In this document: one piece after another, positions 46,301 through 55,701 of the stretch
Layout of the letters: each line of letters opens with the position of its first letter
Numbering within the stretch: the first letter of the stretch is position 1
Assembly: GCA_965230565.1 (NCBI GenBank)
Contig: CBDDLH010000005.1
Span: 62,001-126,000, forward strand
Direction of reading: 5' to 3'
Source: BCD1 sp965230565
GTDB lineage: Bacteria; Bacteroidota; Bacteroidia; Chitinophagales; Saprospiraceae
Length of the DNA stretch: 64,000 nt
Position numbers and translations under genes: made by a program
The notes under the pieces: generated by a model
Database searches by the model: none
Seen by the model: the letters and a program-made list of their open reading frames with translations, nothing else
What the model was told of the DNA's origin: nothing

Positions 46301-48189
46301 GGGGGTGAAAAACTTTCATATCCAAAGTCAACGCCTCCGGCAGAGTTATTGTAACCTGAAATTTCGCCAATATCCACTTTCTGTATAAAGGTCCAACTTG
46401 TAGTACTCCCTGAGTATAATAACACTCTGGCACTATGAGCACCTCCTCGTTCTGATACAAGCATAGAGTTGTCGTCATCTGAAAATGCAATATCAGTTAT
46501 GTCATTGGAGTAAGTTGTTTGGGCAATAGAAACTTCAACCAAAGGAGTCTCACCGAGGTCGATTTCTCCTGTTGCGGTTACCCCAATAGAATAAACTATT
46601 TTATTGGGAGAACCGGCTCCTGTACTTCTACCAAAGTATACTCTATCCTCAGTATGATTAAACGCAATACCCCAAACCACTTCTGCATGGTCATTTGGAG
46701 GCCCGGCAATACCATCGTCTGGTGAAAATGGATCGTAATGTTGAATTATAGTTCCTGAGCTTGGATCAAGAACATTAATTGATCCATCCTCAATATTAGT
46801 TACGTATAGCTTGTCATGGGTACGGTTATAACAAATATTCCCTAATCCGGCATTAGTGTTGGGAAGTGTATTCGTTCCTACCGGATTACCAGAAGGTATG
46901 GTGGTTACGAAATTAGAGACTCCGAGAGTTGTTCCATCGATTTTAATAATTCCACCACTACCGGCAGGGTAGTTCGCAGGGCCCCAAAAAACCTGAGTTG
47001 CTGTTGCATAAAGATTGGAATGGTCATCAAAAGCAAGTCCAAAAACTGTACCTGTTTGACTCATCGTCCAGTACCGGTGGACTGGTGCTGAAGACCAGGT
47101 CGTACCAATGGTAGCTGTTGACCTATCACGAGTGTTCCAAATACCAAGGGAGTTACTATTGTTTTCGTGTTTTCCAAAGGAGTGAGCAGCCATTCCACAT
47201 TTGATTTGGGGACGAAGTGGTTCGAAGTAGAAAGGACTGTTTTGAAGGAAATTTCCTGCAATAACACTAAGTTCATAAAACGTTGGAGTCGTCGGAGAAT
47301 AATCTTCTTCATTATAAATAGCTTCAACCTGATAGCCTCCAGGGGAGAGTCCAATGAAACTGTATAAACCATTTGGATCAGTTTGTGCGACAGCTATTTC
47401 CTGTCCCATTTCATCAAGTAATCTTACAGCACTATTGACTATTCCAGGCTCTGTTTCAGGGTCGTTAACTCCGTTAGCATCAATATCATTGCAAACGAAA
47501 TCCACGATGTTTCCCAGGTTTTCAAATGGAGTGAAAATAAATTTGTTATTGGTCAAAAAACCACCCGTTTCCAGAAATAAATCGATTTGTTGAGGGGAAG
47601 ACAATGTAGTGTTAGGTATATTATCCTGAACCTCCAGGCGATATTCTCCTCCAACAAGTCCTGAGAATAGAAATTCTCCTAAACCATTAGTGTTGGTTAC
47701 TATTGGGGTTAGAGGGTCTGCAAGATTAACCAGTATGACAGGAGTATTATTTACTCCCGGTTCGAAAAGTTGTTTTACCCCATCTCCATCCAAATCAATA
47801 AAGACTTGACCGCTAATGGTACCTAGTTGGGAACCATCTACCAGACCAAAATTGACTCCCGTAGATGATTGTCCATTGGTCAAAACCACAACTTGGCTAG
47901 AAGGGTTACTAAATAATAGGGTGGAACCCAGGATCAGATAAACAGTATACTCATCATCAGGAAGGTCACAAATTTCATAATTTCCTTCTCCTGTAGATAA
48001 CGTTGAGTATTCAGTACCATCGGAACCGACGATAGAAACCTCCTGGTTAGTTACACCTAATTCTCCAATATCTAATTGTCCGTTATTGTTGTCGTCGGAA
48101 TATATTATCCCGGAAATACAACTTTGAGCAGAGGAAACTCCGATTAGAAGCATCCAAAAGCATGTAATTAATAATAGTATTCTTTTCAT
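43372..48189 (-). CDS. Giant T9SS surface protein with SdrD-type, propeller, Cys-rich and LamG domains (1605 aa)
   Basis: Signal peptide (1-22). Residues about 24-330 are three SdrD/CNA B-type modules (SGIIYSDDNNNGQLDIGE, ISGQVFIDLDGDGVKQLFEP, DFVCNDIDANGVNDPETEP). About 330-660 resembles an NHL or WD-like beta-propeller. About 706-1181 is a Cys-rich region built of two related halves (CCWELSYDN... and CCYRLEVTNN...), also found in the next gene. A LamG/concanavalin domain follows (about 1188-1400, ALHFDGEDDYVEVNSPFSG), then an FN3-like domain and the T9SS tail (VTVYPVPAIQDLIIKV to the end). Likely a cell-surface adhesin or matrix protein. It is 80 bases downstream of the 2396-aa gene. Confidence 0.9.
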   Translation of the reverse strand: MKRILLLITCFWMLLIGVSSAQSCISGIIYSDDNNNGQLDIGELGVTNQEVSIVGSDGTEYSTLSTGEGNYEICDLPDDEYTVYLILGSTLLFSNPSSQVVVLTNGQSSTGVNFGLVDGSQLGTISGQVFIDLDGDGVKQLFEPGVNNTPVILVNLADPLTPIVTNTNGLGEFLFSGLVGGEYRLEVQDNIPNTTLSSPQQIDLFLETGGFLTNNKFIFTPFENLGNIVDFVCNDIDANGVNDPETEPGIVNSAVRLLDEMGQEIAVAQTDPNGLYSFIGLSPGGYQVEAIYNEEDYSPTTPTFYELSVIAGNFLQNSPFYFEPLRPQIKCGMAAHSFGKHENNSNSLGIWNTRDRSTATIGTTWSSAPVHRYWTMSQTGTVFGLAFDDHSNLYATATQVFWGPANYPAGSGGIIKIDGTTLGVSNFVTTIPSGNPVGTNTLPNTNAGLGNICYNRTHDKLYVTNIEDGSINVLDPSSGTIIQHYDPFSPDDGIAGPPNDHAEVVWGIAFNHTEDRVYFGRSTGAGSPNKIVYSIGVTATGEIDLGETPLVEVSIAQTTYSNDITDIAFSDDDNSMLVSERGGAHSARVLLYSGSTTSWTFIQKVDIGEISGYNNSAGGVDFGYESFSPPSVEPENCDNWIYASGNALQFGTDGNVTYGFAIAPPNIGPYSGYIFIDANDGPVSTYEKGNLGDVEVVDCPNCPPQNCEGLSVSSSSAIEASGDCCWELSYDNQLGNVYGIRVTALGGVELEYDPDLIGPGLWDPINPGESVTLVPSAGGPLPTGQFNNFFQFCLENIQNTPQQVLVEWLDEDYEMVCDTLFEFECEPVPECLYTSSDTIYCDGPDVIYEFTLTNPPSSQITIGLAKLDVISPTPVAGVYTQGPVSIAPGSSWTGQIVITDGYQLAGQDLCYNIYAHEGPEELYCCFDSTLYCIPIPDCPPCEDVWADLIPLNMENDSTDCCYRLEVTNNFDDMYFTNIQTVITTPGVIFGDIDFPLPHQWSYSNLVYKKDLMWSHSGGGFIPEVAGDFLMDFCLEGITTTDPVEIVVNWFAQDSVVCTQTLYVECNDCMWLENEEIVCGPNGDIEYYFSFYNHSGFTVNAVKFVELGFPNDTIAEDLVFLGQDYPSHDGQLITVGPIHIDPSAGPSPPDFCFNISLRYERPEDSLSIECCHLLHCIELPDCDDEPLQECNALHFDGEDDYVEVNSPFSGNTDFTVEMWFNSESTLVGTCQNNNISDFRWLISWDDEDFGIGDCNGDLRVVFAPLCPGGQNLCTSLPAFPINDNNWHHVAYTKTGTETRIFVDGVFFVNFAGAPYDMSGTFRIGAPGSGNQGRPWEGLIDEIRIWDYARSDDQIAEVFNCGLTGNEQGLVTYFPANEGIPGGDNTALTVLTDQSGNGNDGTLNNFAQNGNSSNWLLGYGEVCSPCEDDVLPPVIDLNVDVININEIVLDWTVSDADWFDFWLRRRFPGSDWMDFGAVLAETGVSTYSFTDPNPTNEGTIEYQIIGTTFEGEEILSNLVMIDLPGPPDVTVYPVPAIQDLIIKVPVEGIYDLQILNSNGVQVQKFKNPIMAEGPVDLDISMLKPGVYFLRLQHQDGTTYLKKFVVMY

Positions 48190-48269
48190 AATAATAATTT
48201 TGGGTTTAATAGTTTTAAATCAGGTTTAATGAGGGGCATGGAATTATCCGTCATCCCTTTTCAACACCC

Positions 48270-51200
48270 TCAGGTTTTTACAAATTTTTCTGTTCGTATA
48301 TTGCCTTCGCTATCGCTGACTTGCAGGATATACAGGCCAGGTGGAAGGGTGCTCACGTCTAACTGTGTAAAACCGTCTTCGTCATGGTCGGTCAGTGTTC
48401 TCTGTATCAATTGTCCGTGTAAATTGTAAATCAGTATTTCAGTCAATTGCTTTCCTTTCCAGCCCAGGCGCAGCTCATTTTGGACTGGATTGGTTATGTA
48501 GAAATAAGCATCATTTTCAACAGGAATTTGTATTTCGAATATATCGCACTGTCCCAGTTCCCAGGTAGTAACTCCATAGTGCCACCTGGCGATACAGGCA
48601 CTTTGATAAGTGACGCCGTCGCAACCGCAAACCGGAAACTCATATCCCGGACAAACGAAATTCGGGTCGATCAGTGATTCGTCGACGCACAATTCTTCAC
48701 AGGAGACATAGACCAGATCACATATTTCCAGTCCCTGCCCGGGGAAGCATTCCTCACCTTCAGGTCCTTCCCGGATAATATTCATACATAATTCGTAAGT
48801 GCCGAATTCCATAGCATTGAAAAGCACTTCTGAAGTTCCATAGGTCACTCCGCCAATAGTGGTCGCGGACCCTAGTCTCCGGAAGCTCCATTCAACACGA
48901 TCGCAGAAATTGGTGCCGTTTGGATAAGCGGTGACGGTTTGCTCTTCACAGGAAACTTCATGGTCAAATCCTTCCAATAGTGCCAATTGGTAATCCAGCG
49001 GGTAGAAACAACACAGCGAGTCACAATCCGGTAACCATACACAGTGTTCCAGGAAACAGCAATCAATACTCAGAGAGTCTTCCGTTAGGTATTTGAGACC
49101 TATAGTAAAACAATATTCACCTGGTCCGGCAGCTCCGTCAATGGGTATATCAACCGGTCCGATATGATCTCCCGGGTTGAAAATGCCGCCCAGGTCGATA
49201 TAGTCATCGGTAATGAAGTTATTCGGAGCCTGCTCCACGATCTTGATCGAATTGATCTGATTATCCGAAATGTTCTGGAAGTTGAGGGTGAAAACATAGT
49301 CTTTGTTCTCATCACAATTAACCTCAGTCCCTTCTTCAATAATGAAGCAGTCGTGACAATCCATTCTTAAGGTGTCGGCACAGACAATAGAATCCCCCTG
49401 CATCCAGTGTACACTTGCATAGACAGGAGCAGTAGTTGTAATGTTTTCAAGACAGAAATCAAATAGCTGGCCGGAGTAAATGGGTATAAATCCGCCGGTA
49501 TGTATCCATGTGAGTTTGGAATAATCAGCATTATGCGTATTGAGGAATCCGGTTGTCAGGTCATAGTCAATATCATCAAATGAAACACCTGGGTTCAGAA
49601 TTTCAACCATTATCGAACTGAAGAAATTGGTTTGAAAATGGTTGAAAATGTTCAGCGTATAACAACAGCTGTCCACGGCCGTTGAATCCTGCAGAGTATA
49701 TTCTGTGCCAACAAATTCACAGGGTTCGCACTTTGGCAGAATCACGCAATGAGTAGAATCCGAAGTACAACAGTTCAATGGATCCAGTGCATCATGGGCG
49801 ATGATGTTGAAACATAATTCCTCCCCGCCAAGTGTCGGGTCATTGATGACAAATGTATAGTCATAAGTATCTCCCGGCTGGATAGCAGGAACAGGGAAAA
49901 TTACCTGCGTAATAGGTGCTCCTCCACTTGGTACCGTAACATCAATCACGATTTTCCCAACCGGGAAGTTGCAGCTCAAAGGGTTCTTAAAGGTTACATC
50001 ATACTGAATGAGGTCTCCGTTGCAATAGACACTATCCTGAGTGATGTATAAACAATCATCTGGCTCTGGTGGACAATCCGTAACAATGATGGTGTCACAT
50101 ACCGTCTGGAAGTCTTGATCCAGCCATTCGATATGAATCTGCTGTGGCTGAACGCTCATGCCTGTGAGACAAAAGCGAAAAAAATCTGTCAATTGCCCCT
50201 CCGGAATAGGATTTCCTGTACCAGATGAAGCAACGAGCGTGACCATTCCCGGGAGATTGACGATATCAAATAGGGCAGGGTGGATGTCATCGGGATCATA
50301 AATGATTTCCATATCATCCAGCGCAGTTATGCGTATTCCGGCAAGATCTTGTCCAAAGTTATGATCATAATTCAATTGCCAGCAGCAATTCTCAGTATCC
50401 GCTTGCAAATCAACTGCTTCAAGGGTCAGTCCGTCACAATCATTGGCAGGCTCCAAAACTTCAATGGATCCATCTTTATAGGTTGCATTGATGATCTGTT
50501 GGTCTGCATTGGTTACTTCTTGCAGGGTGGTTGCTGAAGAAAAGTGAAGGTCACTTAAACCAACAGCATCCCCGGTAAAGCACAACTCACAAATAATGCT
50601 GCCATCAGGAAGGGTTTCCCCTGAACCATCCAGGTCATTCCAGGAAACGTTGATAAATCCGGTGGGAGATTCATTGAAATTATTTCCGTTCAGGTACGGT
50701 AAGTTATAATTAGAAGTATTTACGAAAGTCAAAATAGTCGGATCGTACTCAATGGTGTATTGAAAGCCGAGTATGTCGTTAAAATGATTGACAGTTAAGG
50801 TTGCACATACAAGGTTGCCGACCTGAGTGGTTTCATCCGACAGGACAAAATTGGCCAGATCACTGGGTTCCTCGTCAACAGTCACAGTGAAGCTGCAGGA
50901 ATTTAGCGTACCACAAGCGTCGGTAACAAAATAGGTTGCTGTGGTTTGACCAACATTAAATAAAGTACCGCTTACATCACCGTTTCCGTTGGATACTGTA
51001 GCTCCGCTCAAATCGTAAAATACATTATAGGGGGGGACTCCACCTGAAATACTCAATGGTGCCAGATTATTGATTACCAGCGAAGGTATTCCGAAAGGAA
51101 CTGTGAGCACCTGATTTACAGGGCAAGTAATAGTCAGAGGCTCTTCAGGAGTTTGAACTGTTACCTCGTAACTACAACTATCTGTAATACCTTCCGTGGT

Positions 51201-54200
51201 GATTACGGTACAACTGATAATGGTCGTTCCAAAGTCAAACGGATCATTAAAATCCAAACCATCGCTTCGGACGCAAATAATCTGATCCATCCCACAGCTG
51301 TCTTCAAGAACCGGAGGAGGCAAGTCCACCATGCCAGGGCATTCTACCAGGATGTTTTCAGGGCAAGCAAGTTTGGGTTCACAAGGCATTTCACAGATGA
51401 CCTCAATGTCAAAACTGCAATTATTCATATTTCCTGACGGGTCACTTGCGTTACAGGTTACCGTGGTAATGCCACATTCAAAGAAATCTCCACTGGTAAA
51501 ATCGCACAGTGCAATAGCTTCACAGTTATCTGAAACCAATGGCTCCGGAAATTCTACCGGCATACCGTTTTCACCAATTGGAGCGAAAACCGTAATGTTT
51601 TCCGGACAAGTTATGGAAGGTGGGTCATTGTCAGGCAATACCTGGAAGCTTGTGCTAACTTCGCTCACATTCCCACAATCATCCTCAGCAGACCATCGGA
51701 AAGTGATGGTATAAGGATTGTCAGGGTCAGGTGTGTAAGGGTCGATACTGGCGGTAACTACAGCATTACTGCAATTGTCGGTTGCCGTTAAAACTTCCGG
51801 TTCGGGCAGAGGCATGTCACAACTGATGTCAGGAATAGCTGAGGGCAGTTGATCAAAAACCGGAGGTAAATTATCCGGCAGGATCTGGAAAGATTCACTG
51901 ACGGTGGTAATTTCAGTTGAATACCAGTCGATGGCTGTCCAGGTGTGGGTGACTGTATATGCAGAACAATGGTCGGTAAATTCAGGTGTTATGGTAACTT
52001 CATAGGTGACCGAAGGTATTCCACAATCATCCGTTACTTCGAGTTGTTGAACTTCCGGAAGCGGGTCGTGACATTGAATGTCGTCGATTGGATCCGGAAG
52101 GGTGGTAAATACCGGAGCAAGATTGGGGTCGACATGTATGCCGATCTCACAAAATGTGACCAGTTCGAATGCTTCATCATAGATGTAAACGCCTCCAAGG
52201 ATGTTTTCTCCAGGGTTTAGGGGAGTTCCGATCGGAGGGTTTTGTTCTATAAAAAGAGGCGTAACGCAACCACCGGTTCCGTATATATATTCCAGCAGAT
52301 CAGGTACAATAGCCTGGCATTCCTCATTTAAAGGCACATTGATAAAATCCGGACAATCCAGAATTAAAGGTTGATCAGGATCCCAGGAAACAGTGACATC
52401 ATATGAACAGGAAATCTGGTTGCCTGACAGGTCTGTAGCGGTACAGGTAACAGTTGTTGTACCGACTTCAAAGAAACCCGAGTTGTGACTGCACTGGAAA
52501 TCTGCGGCACAATTGTCAGAAACCACGGGCGGAATCAGGTCAATAAAGGTTTCAAATTCTTCACATGGGATAAAAACTTCTATATCTTCAGGACAAGTGA
52601 TAGCCGGTGCCACCTGATCCAGAATGGTAACCTCCGACCAGCAAGTGCTTGTATTACCCGCAAGGTCAGTGACGGTGACGTTTACGGGTATGGTCTGCCC
52701 TACATGACTGCAATCAAAAATGGCAGGTTCACTCATTAATTCTACCGGACCACAATCGTCGATATAAAACTCCAGGATATTTTCCGGCTCAAGGAACAAG
52801 ACGCCATTAGTTGGAAGGGATACGGTGATTGCATCCTGACAAACTACGAAAGGTTCAATTACATCTATAACTTCAAGGTTTGAAATGCAAATAGATTCGT
52901 TTCCGAAATTGTCGGTCAGCGTAACCGTAATGGTATGTTCCCCTGCTGGCATTGGAGTACCTGGTGGAGGTGACTGGGTGATGGTGAACCCTAATTGTGG
53001 GTCTACCGGTGTAAAGGTGGTTCGGAGGTTAAAATCTGAAAATCCTAAACCAAGTTCTCCCTCACCATTAGGTCCACAGGCCCAGAGGCTGCCATCGGTC
53101 TGGATGCCAAAAGCATGTTCATAACCGAATTCGGCCATTTCCCATGGTCCAGCTGAAACCAGAGCGGGAGTATTTTGGTTGGAACCCGAAAATCCCAAAC
53201 CCAATTCTCCGGCAATATTTTGTCCCCAGGCATATAAGGATCCACCTGTTTTGATGGCAAAAGAACCGTCAGACTTGGCAAATACTTTTTCCCAGTCAGT
53301 GTCCGTACCTATTTGATAGGGTGTTTCCTGATTGATATTGGTTCCATTGCCGACCTGCTCGTAGAAATTACTTCCCCAGGACCAAAGTTCTCCATTGCTG
53401 TTTATTCCAAGGAAATGACTTCCTACATCAAAAGTAACCCAGTTGGAATTACCACCTACCTGCTGAAAAGTATTCTGTGTAATGACTAGGTTGCCTGCTT
53501 GCATAAGGTTTGCATAATTGGTTCCGGCTCCCCACAAGGTTCCGTTAGTTTTGGAAGCCATGGAGGCCTGTCCCCCTGCGGCGATGACCGCCCAGTCGGT
53601 GTCCATGCCTATGGGTTGAGGAGTTGTTCGGGAGAGAAAGTCTCCCTGACCGAGTTGTCCGGCCATATTCTCTCCCCACCCCCAAAGGGTGCCATTGTTT
53701 TGTAAAGCAAGACAGTGATTTTGTCCGGTTTTTACATCGCTCCATTGATTAGAGCTGCCAATTTGTTGAGGAACGTTCAGGTCAGTGAAATCTCCCTGGC
53801 CTAATTGGCCGAACAGGTTGGAACCCCATGCCCAAAGAGTGCCGTTCGTTTTTAAGGCTACGGTAAAGTTCAATCCACACGAAACTGCCAACCAGTCGTT
53901 ATCACTCCCTATTTGATGAGGTGTGCTTTGGTCTGTATATGTTCCGTCCCCTAGTTGACCGAATTCATTATCACCCCAGGACCATAAAGTTCCATCTGTC
54001 TGTATACCAACAGAGAATCGGAAACCGGCTCCAATATCTTTCCAGTTTTTTTCGAAAAAGCAACTATCCAGGGTCAAGAATTCAGAATAGTCAATTAGAG
54101 GGAAGGTACAGTCCTGTTCATACGCATCAGCCTGGACATTTTGAGGACAATCTACAATATAGACTGATGGTGTTCCGGATACTGTTACCGTAAAACTGCA

Positions 54201-55460
54201 TTCAAAGTCTGAACCATTGGTTCCGGGACCGGTATAAGTGACTTCCGTAGTTCCCGGCGGGAAGAAGTCTCCAGGCTGGTGAGAGCCCGAAAGCGTCCAG
54301 GCATTTCCGCAATTATCCATAGAGTCCGGAACAATCCAATCGACAATAGCGCCACATTCTCCAGCTAATGCCATCACTTCAATATCGGAAGGACACATGG
54401 GGCCAGTAATGGTGACGGTTCCATTTTCAAAAACAGCATCCACAATCTCTAAAGCAGCATTTACCACTTCAATGGCAGTGGGTGTTGCTGTTATATCTAT
54501 TGGCGAAACTTGTCCGGGGGATCCAATAACATCGAAGCATATTTCGAATAATTCAGTATCATCAGGAAGATTTACCCCTGCTTGTGTATTATCATACCAT
54601 CCAATGGTCACAGCGCCTTCGGAGAGGGCAGGTGGTGTGCCAAAATTGGTACTCGTCAGCCCTGGCAGATTGAAGTTCATTAGGCTGGAAAACTCCAGGA
54701 TGTTTGGGTTATAATTAATACTGAACTGAAAAGCAACGATGTCTTCAAAATCCTCTATGGTTACCGGGATGCAGATTTGATCTCCCTGGCAAACAGTTCC
54801 ACTGCCTGTAGTAAATGTAAGTGGCGCCTGAATAGATTGTAGCGCAAGGCAGTCATCAATATTGCCGGTTTTGATACCGATAAAATTGGCGGAAACCTCA
54901 CCGGATCCGTTGGAAATAGTGACAGATTCCGGCCAGGATTCCAGCCAGGGTTCATTGGGATTGGGAAAAACGTAAGCAGCATCTACGAATCTATAACAGG
55001 TGTTATTATTGAATGATGTACTGAGATTCAAAACAAAATTTCTGTGATTGATCAGGTCAGTTGAAGTGAGGGAATTACTGTTGTTCAAATCAGCAGCAAT
55101 CACCTGATAGGGCGACTGGAGTGGAGATAGCCCCAAAATATGGGAAGCCATAAGTAATTGATCACTTACCGTGATACATTGCGGATCACATTGTTTGGGG
55201 TTTAGCATAGGAGTAATGGTGAAATCACTCCCGTCAGGGATAGATTCAAAAAAGTAATTTCCCTGGTCATCTGTCTGGGTAACATCTTCAAATTCTCCTG
55301 ATATGAAAACGAAAACACCTGGGAGAGGTGTGCCGTTTTCATTTTGAATATACCCGCTAACGAAGGTTTCAGGAGATTCATTTGGTTTTAGATTCGGTAA
55401 AGTAAAACCAGATATTAATAGGGTTAAAAGAATACAGTGTAAGGTAATTTGGGTCTTCAT
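48270..55460 (-). CDS. Giant T9SS surface protein with dockerin-like, cohesin-like, RCC1, HYR, Cys-rich and Kazal domains (2396 aa)
   Basis: Signal peptide about 1-20. Then a carboxypeptidase-regulatory-like module with a dockerin-like segment (about 95-150, AADLNNSNSLTSTDLINHRN). A cohesin-like domain spans about 213-353. HYR-type domains with an RCC1-like repeat block at about 477-807 (seven WSWGDNEFGQLGDG-type units) come next. Further HYR domains reach about 1510, with a second cohesin-like domain at about 1533-1667. The Cys-rich twin module is at 1675-2149, a Kazal-like CGCDGVTYQSACIA near 2280, and the T9SS tail from about 2310 (LRLGWKGKQLTEILIYN). No enzyme is visible; it is probably a surface scaffold. 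A -7 element TACTTTTG lies at 55484-55477, about 17 bases from the ATG. Confidence 0.9.
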   Translation of the reverse strand: MKTQITLHCILLTLLISGFTLPNLKPNESPETFVSGYIQNENGTPLPGVFVFISGEFEDVTQTDDQGNYFFESIPDGSDFTITPMLNPKQCDPQCITVSDQLLMASHILGLSPLQSPYQVIAADLNNSNSLTSTDLINHRNFVLNLSTSFNNNTCYRFVDAAYVFPNPNEPWLESWPESVTISNGSGEVSANFIGIKTGNIDDCLALQSIQAPLTFTTGSGTVCQGDQICIPVTIEDFEDIVAFQFSINYNPNILEFSSLMNFNLPGLTSTNFGTPPALSEGAVTIGWYDNTQAGVNLPDDTELFEICFDVIGSPGQVSPIDITATPTAIEVVNAALEIVDAVFENGTVTITGPMCPSDIEVMALAGECGAIVDWIVPDSMDNCGNAWTLSGSHQPGDFFPPGTTEVTYTGPGTNGSDFECSFTVTVSGTPSVYIVDCPQNVQADAYEQDCTFPLIDYSEFLTLDSCFFEKNWKDIGAGFRFSVGIQTDGTLWSWGDNEFGQLGDGTYTDQSTPHQIGSDNDWLAVSCGLNFTVALKTNGTLWAWGSNLFGQLGQGDFTDLNVPQQIGSSNQWSDVKTGQNHCLALQNNGTLWGWGENMAGQLGQGDFLSRTTPQPIGMDTDWAVIAAGGQASMASKTNGTLWGAGTNYANLMQAGNLVITQNTFQQVGGNSNWVTFDVGSHFLGINSNGELWSWGSNFYEQVGNGTNINQETPYQIGTDTDWEKVFAKSDGSFAIKTGGSLYAWGQNIAGELGLGFSGSNQNTPALVSAGPWEMAEFGYEHAFGIQTDGSLWACGPNGEGELGLGFSDFNLRTTFTPVDPQLGFTITQSPPPGTPMPAGEHTITVTLTDNFGNESICISNLEVIDVIEPFVVCQDAITVSLPTNGVLFLEPENILEFYIDDCGPVELMSEPAIFDCSHVGQTIPVNVTVTDLAGNTSTCWSEVTILDQVAPAITCPEDIEVFIPCEEFETFIDLIPPVVSDNCAADFQCSHNSGFFEVGTTTVTCTATDLSGNQISCSYDVTVSWDPDQPLILDCPDFINVPLNEECQAIVPDLLEYIYGTGGCVTPLFIEQNPPIGTPLNPGENILGGVYIYDEAFELVTFCEIGIHVDPNLAPVFTTLPDPIDDIQCHDPLPEVQQLEVTDDCGIPSVTYEVTITPEFTDHCSAYTVTHTWTAIDWYSTEITTVSESFQILPDNLPPVFDQLPSAIPDISCDMPLPEPEVLTATDNCSNAVVTASIDPYTPDPDNPYTITFRWSAEDDCGNVSEVSTSFQVLPDNDPPSITCPENITVFAPIGENGMPVEFPEPLVSDNCEAIALCDFTSGDFFECGITTVTCNASDPSGNMNNCSFDIEVICEMPCEPKLACPENILVECPGMVDLPPPVLEDSCGMDQIICVRSDGLDFNDPFDFGTTIISCTVITTEGITDSCSYEVTVQTPEEPLTITCPVNQVLTVPFGIPSLVINNLAPLSISGGVPPYNVFYDLSGATVSNGNGDVSGTLFNVGQTTATYFVTDACGTLNSCSFTVTVDEEPSDLANFVLSDETTQVGNLVCATLTVNHFNDILGFQYTIEYDPTILTFVNTSNYNLPYLNGNNFNESPTGFINVSWNDLDGSGETLPDGSIICELCFTGDAVGLSDLHFSSATTLQEVTNADQQIINATYKDGSIEVLEPANDCDGLTLEAVDLQADTENCCWQLNYDHNFGQDLAGIRITALDDMEIIYDPDDIHPALFDIVNLPGMVTLVASSGTGNPIPEGQLTDFFRFCLTGMSVQPQQIHIEWLDQDFQTVCDTIIVTDCPPEPDDCLYITQDSVYCNGDLIQYDVTFKNPLSCNFPVGKIVIDVTVPSGGAPITQVIFPVPAIQPGDTYDYTFVINDPTLGGEELCFNIIAHDALDPLNCCTSDSTHCVILPKCEPCEFVGTEYTLQDSTAVDSCCYTLNIFNHFQTNFFSSIMVEILNPGVSFDDIDYDLTTGFLNTHNADYSKLTWIHTGGFIPIYSGQLFDFCLENITTTAPVYASVHWMQGDSIVCADTLRMDCHDCFIIEEGTEVNCDENKDYVFTLNFQNISDNQINSIKIVEQAPNNFITDDYIDLGGIFNPGDHIGPVDIPIDGAAGPGEYCFTIGLKYLTEDSLSIDCCFLEHCVWLPDCDSLCCFYPLDYQLALLEGFDHEVSCEEQTVTAYPNGTNFCDRVEWSFRRLGSATTIGGVTYGTSEVLFNAMEFGTYELCMNIIREGPEGEECFPGQGLEICDLVYVSCEELCVDESLIDPNFVCPGYEFPVCGCDGVTYQSACIARWHYGVTTWELGQCDIFEIQIPVENDAYFYITNPVQNELRLGWKGKQLTEILIYNLHGQLIQRTLTDHDEDGFTQLDVSTLPPGLYILQVSDSEGNIRTEKFVKT

Positions 55461-55476
55461 AAGCGGAAAATTTCTT

Positions 55477-55484
55477 CAAAAGTA
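55477..55484 (-). promoter_or_regulatory. Candidate -7 element of the 2396-residue protein gene
   Basis: On the minus strand TACTTTTG matches TAnnTTTG and ends 17 bases before the ATG at 55460, predicting a very short leader. No TTG lies about 20 bases upstream, so only one half of the consensus is met. Confidence 0.35.
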
Positions 55485-55701
55485 TGTCTGAAGAAAACGC
55501 CGTTCAGGGCTATTTGAAATTCGGTAGGGATGGATGGAAATTCGTTATTCCTGAATTTAAATTCGGTTGAAAAAGGTAAGATTCCTAAAAATGAGCGATT
55601 AAGCTACAGAAAGAGAGCAAACATTGTTCGCTTAAAAAGGAGATTGAACAATACTCCGAGAAAACCTGCCCCCCGCTATTTACGCTCTAAAACTACTTAC
55701 A

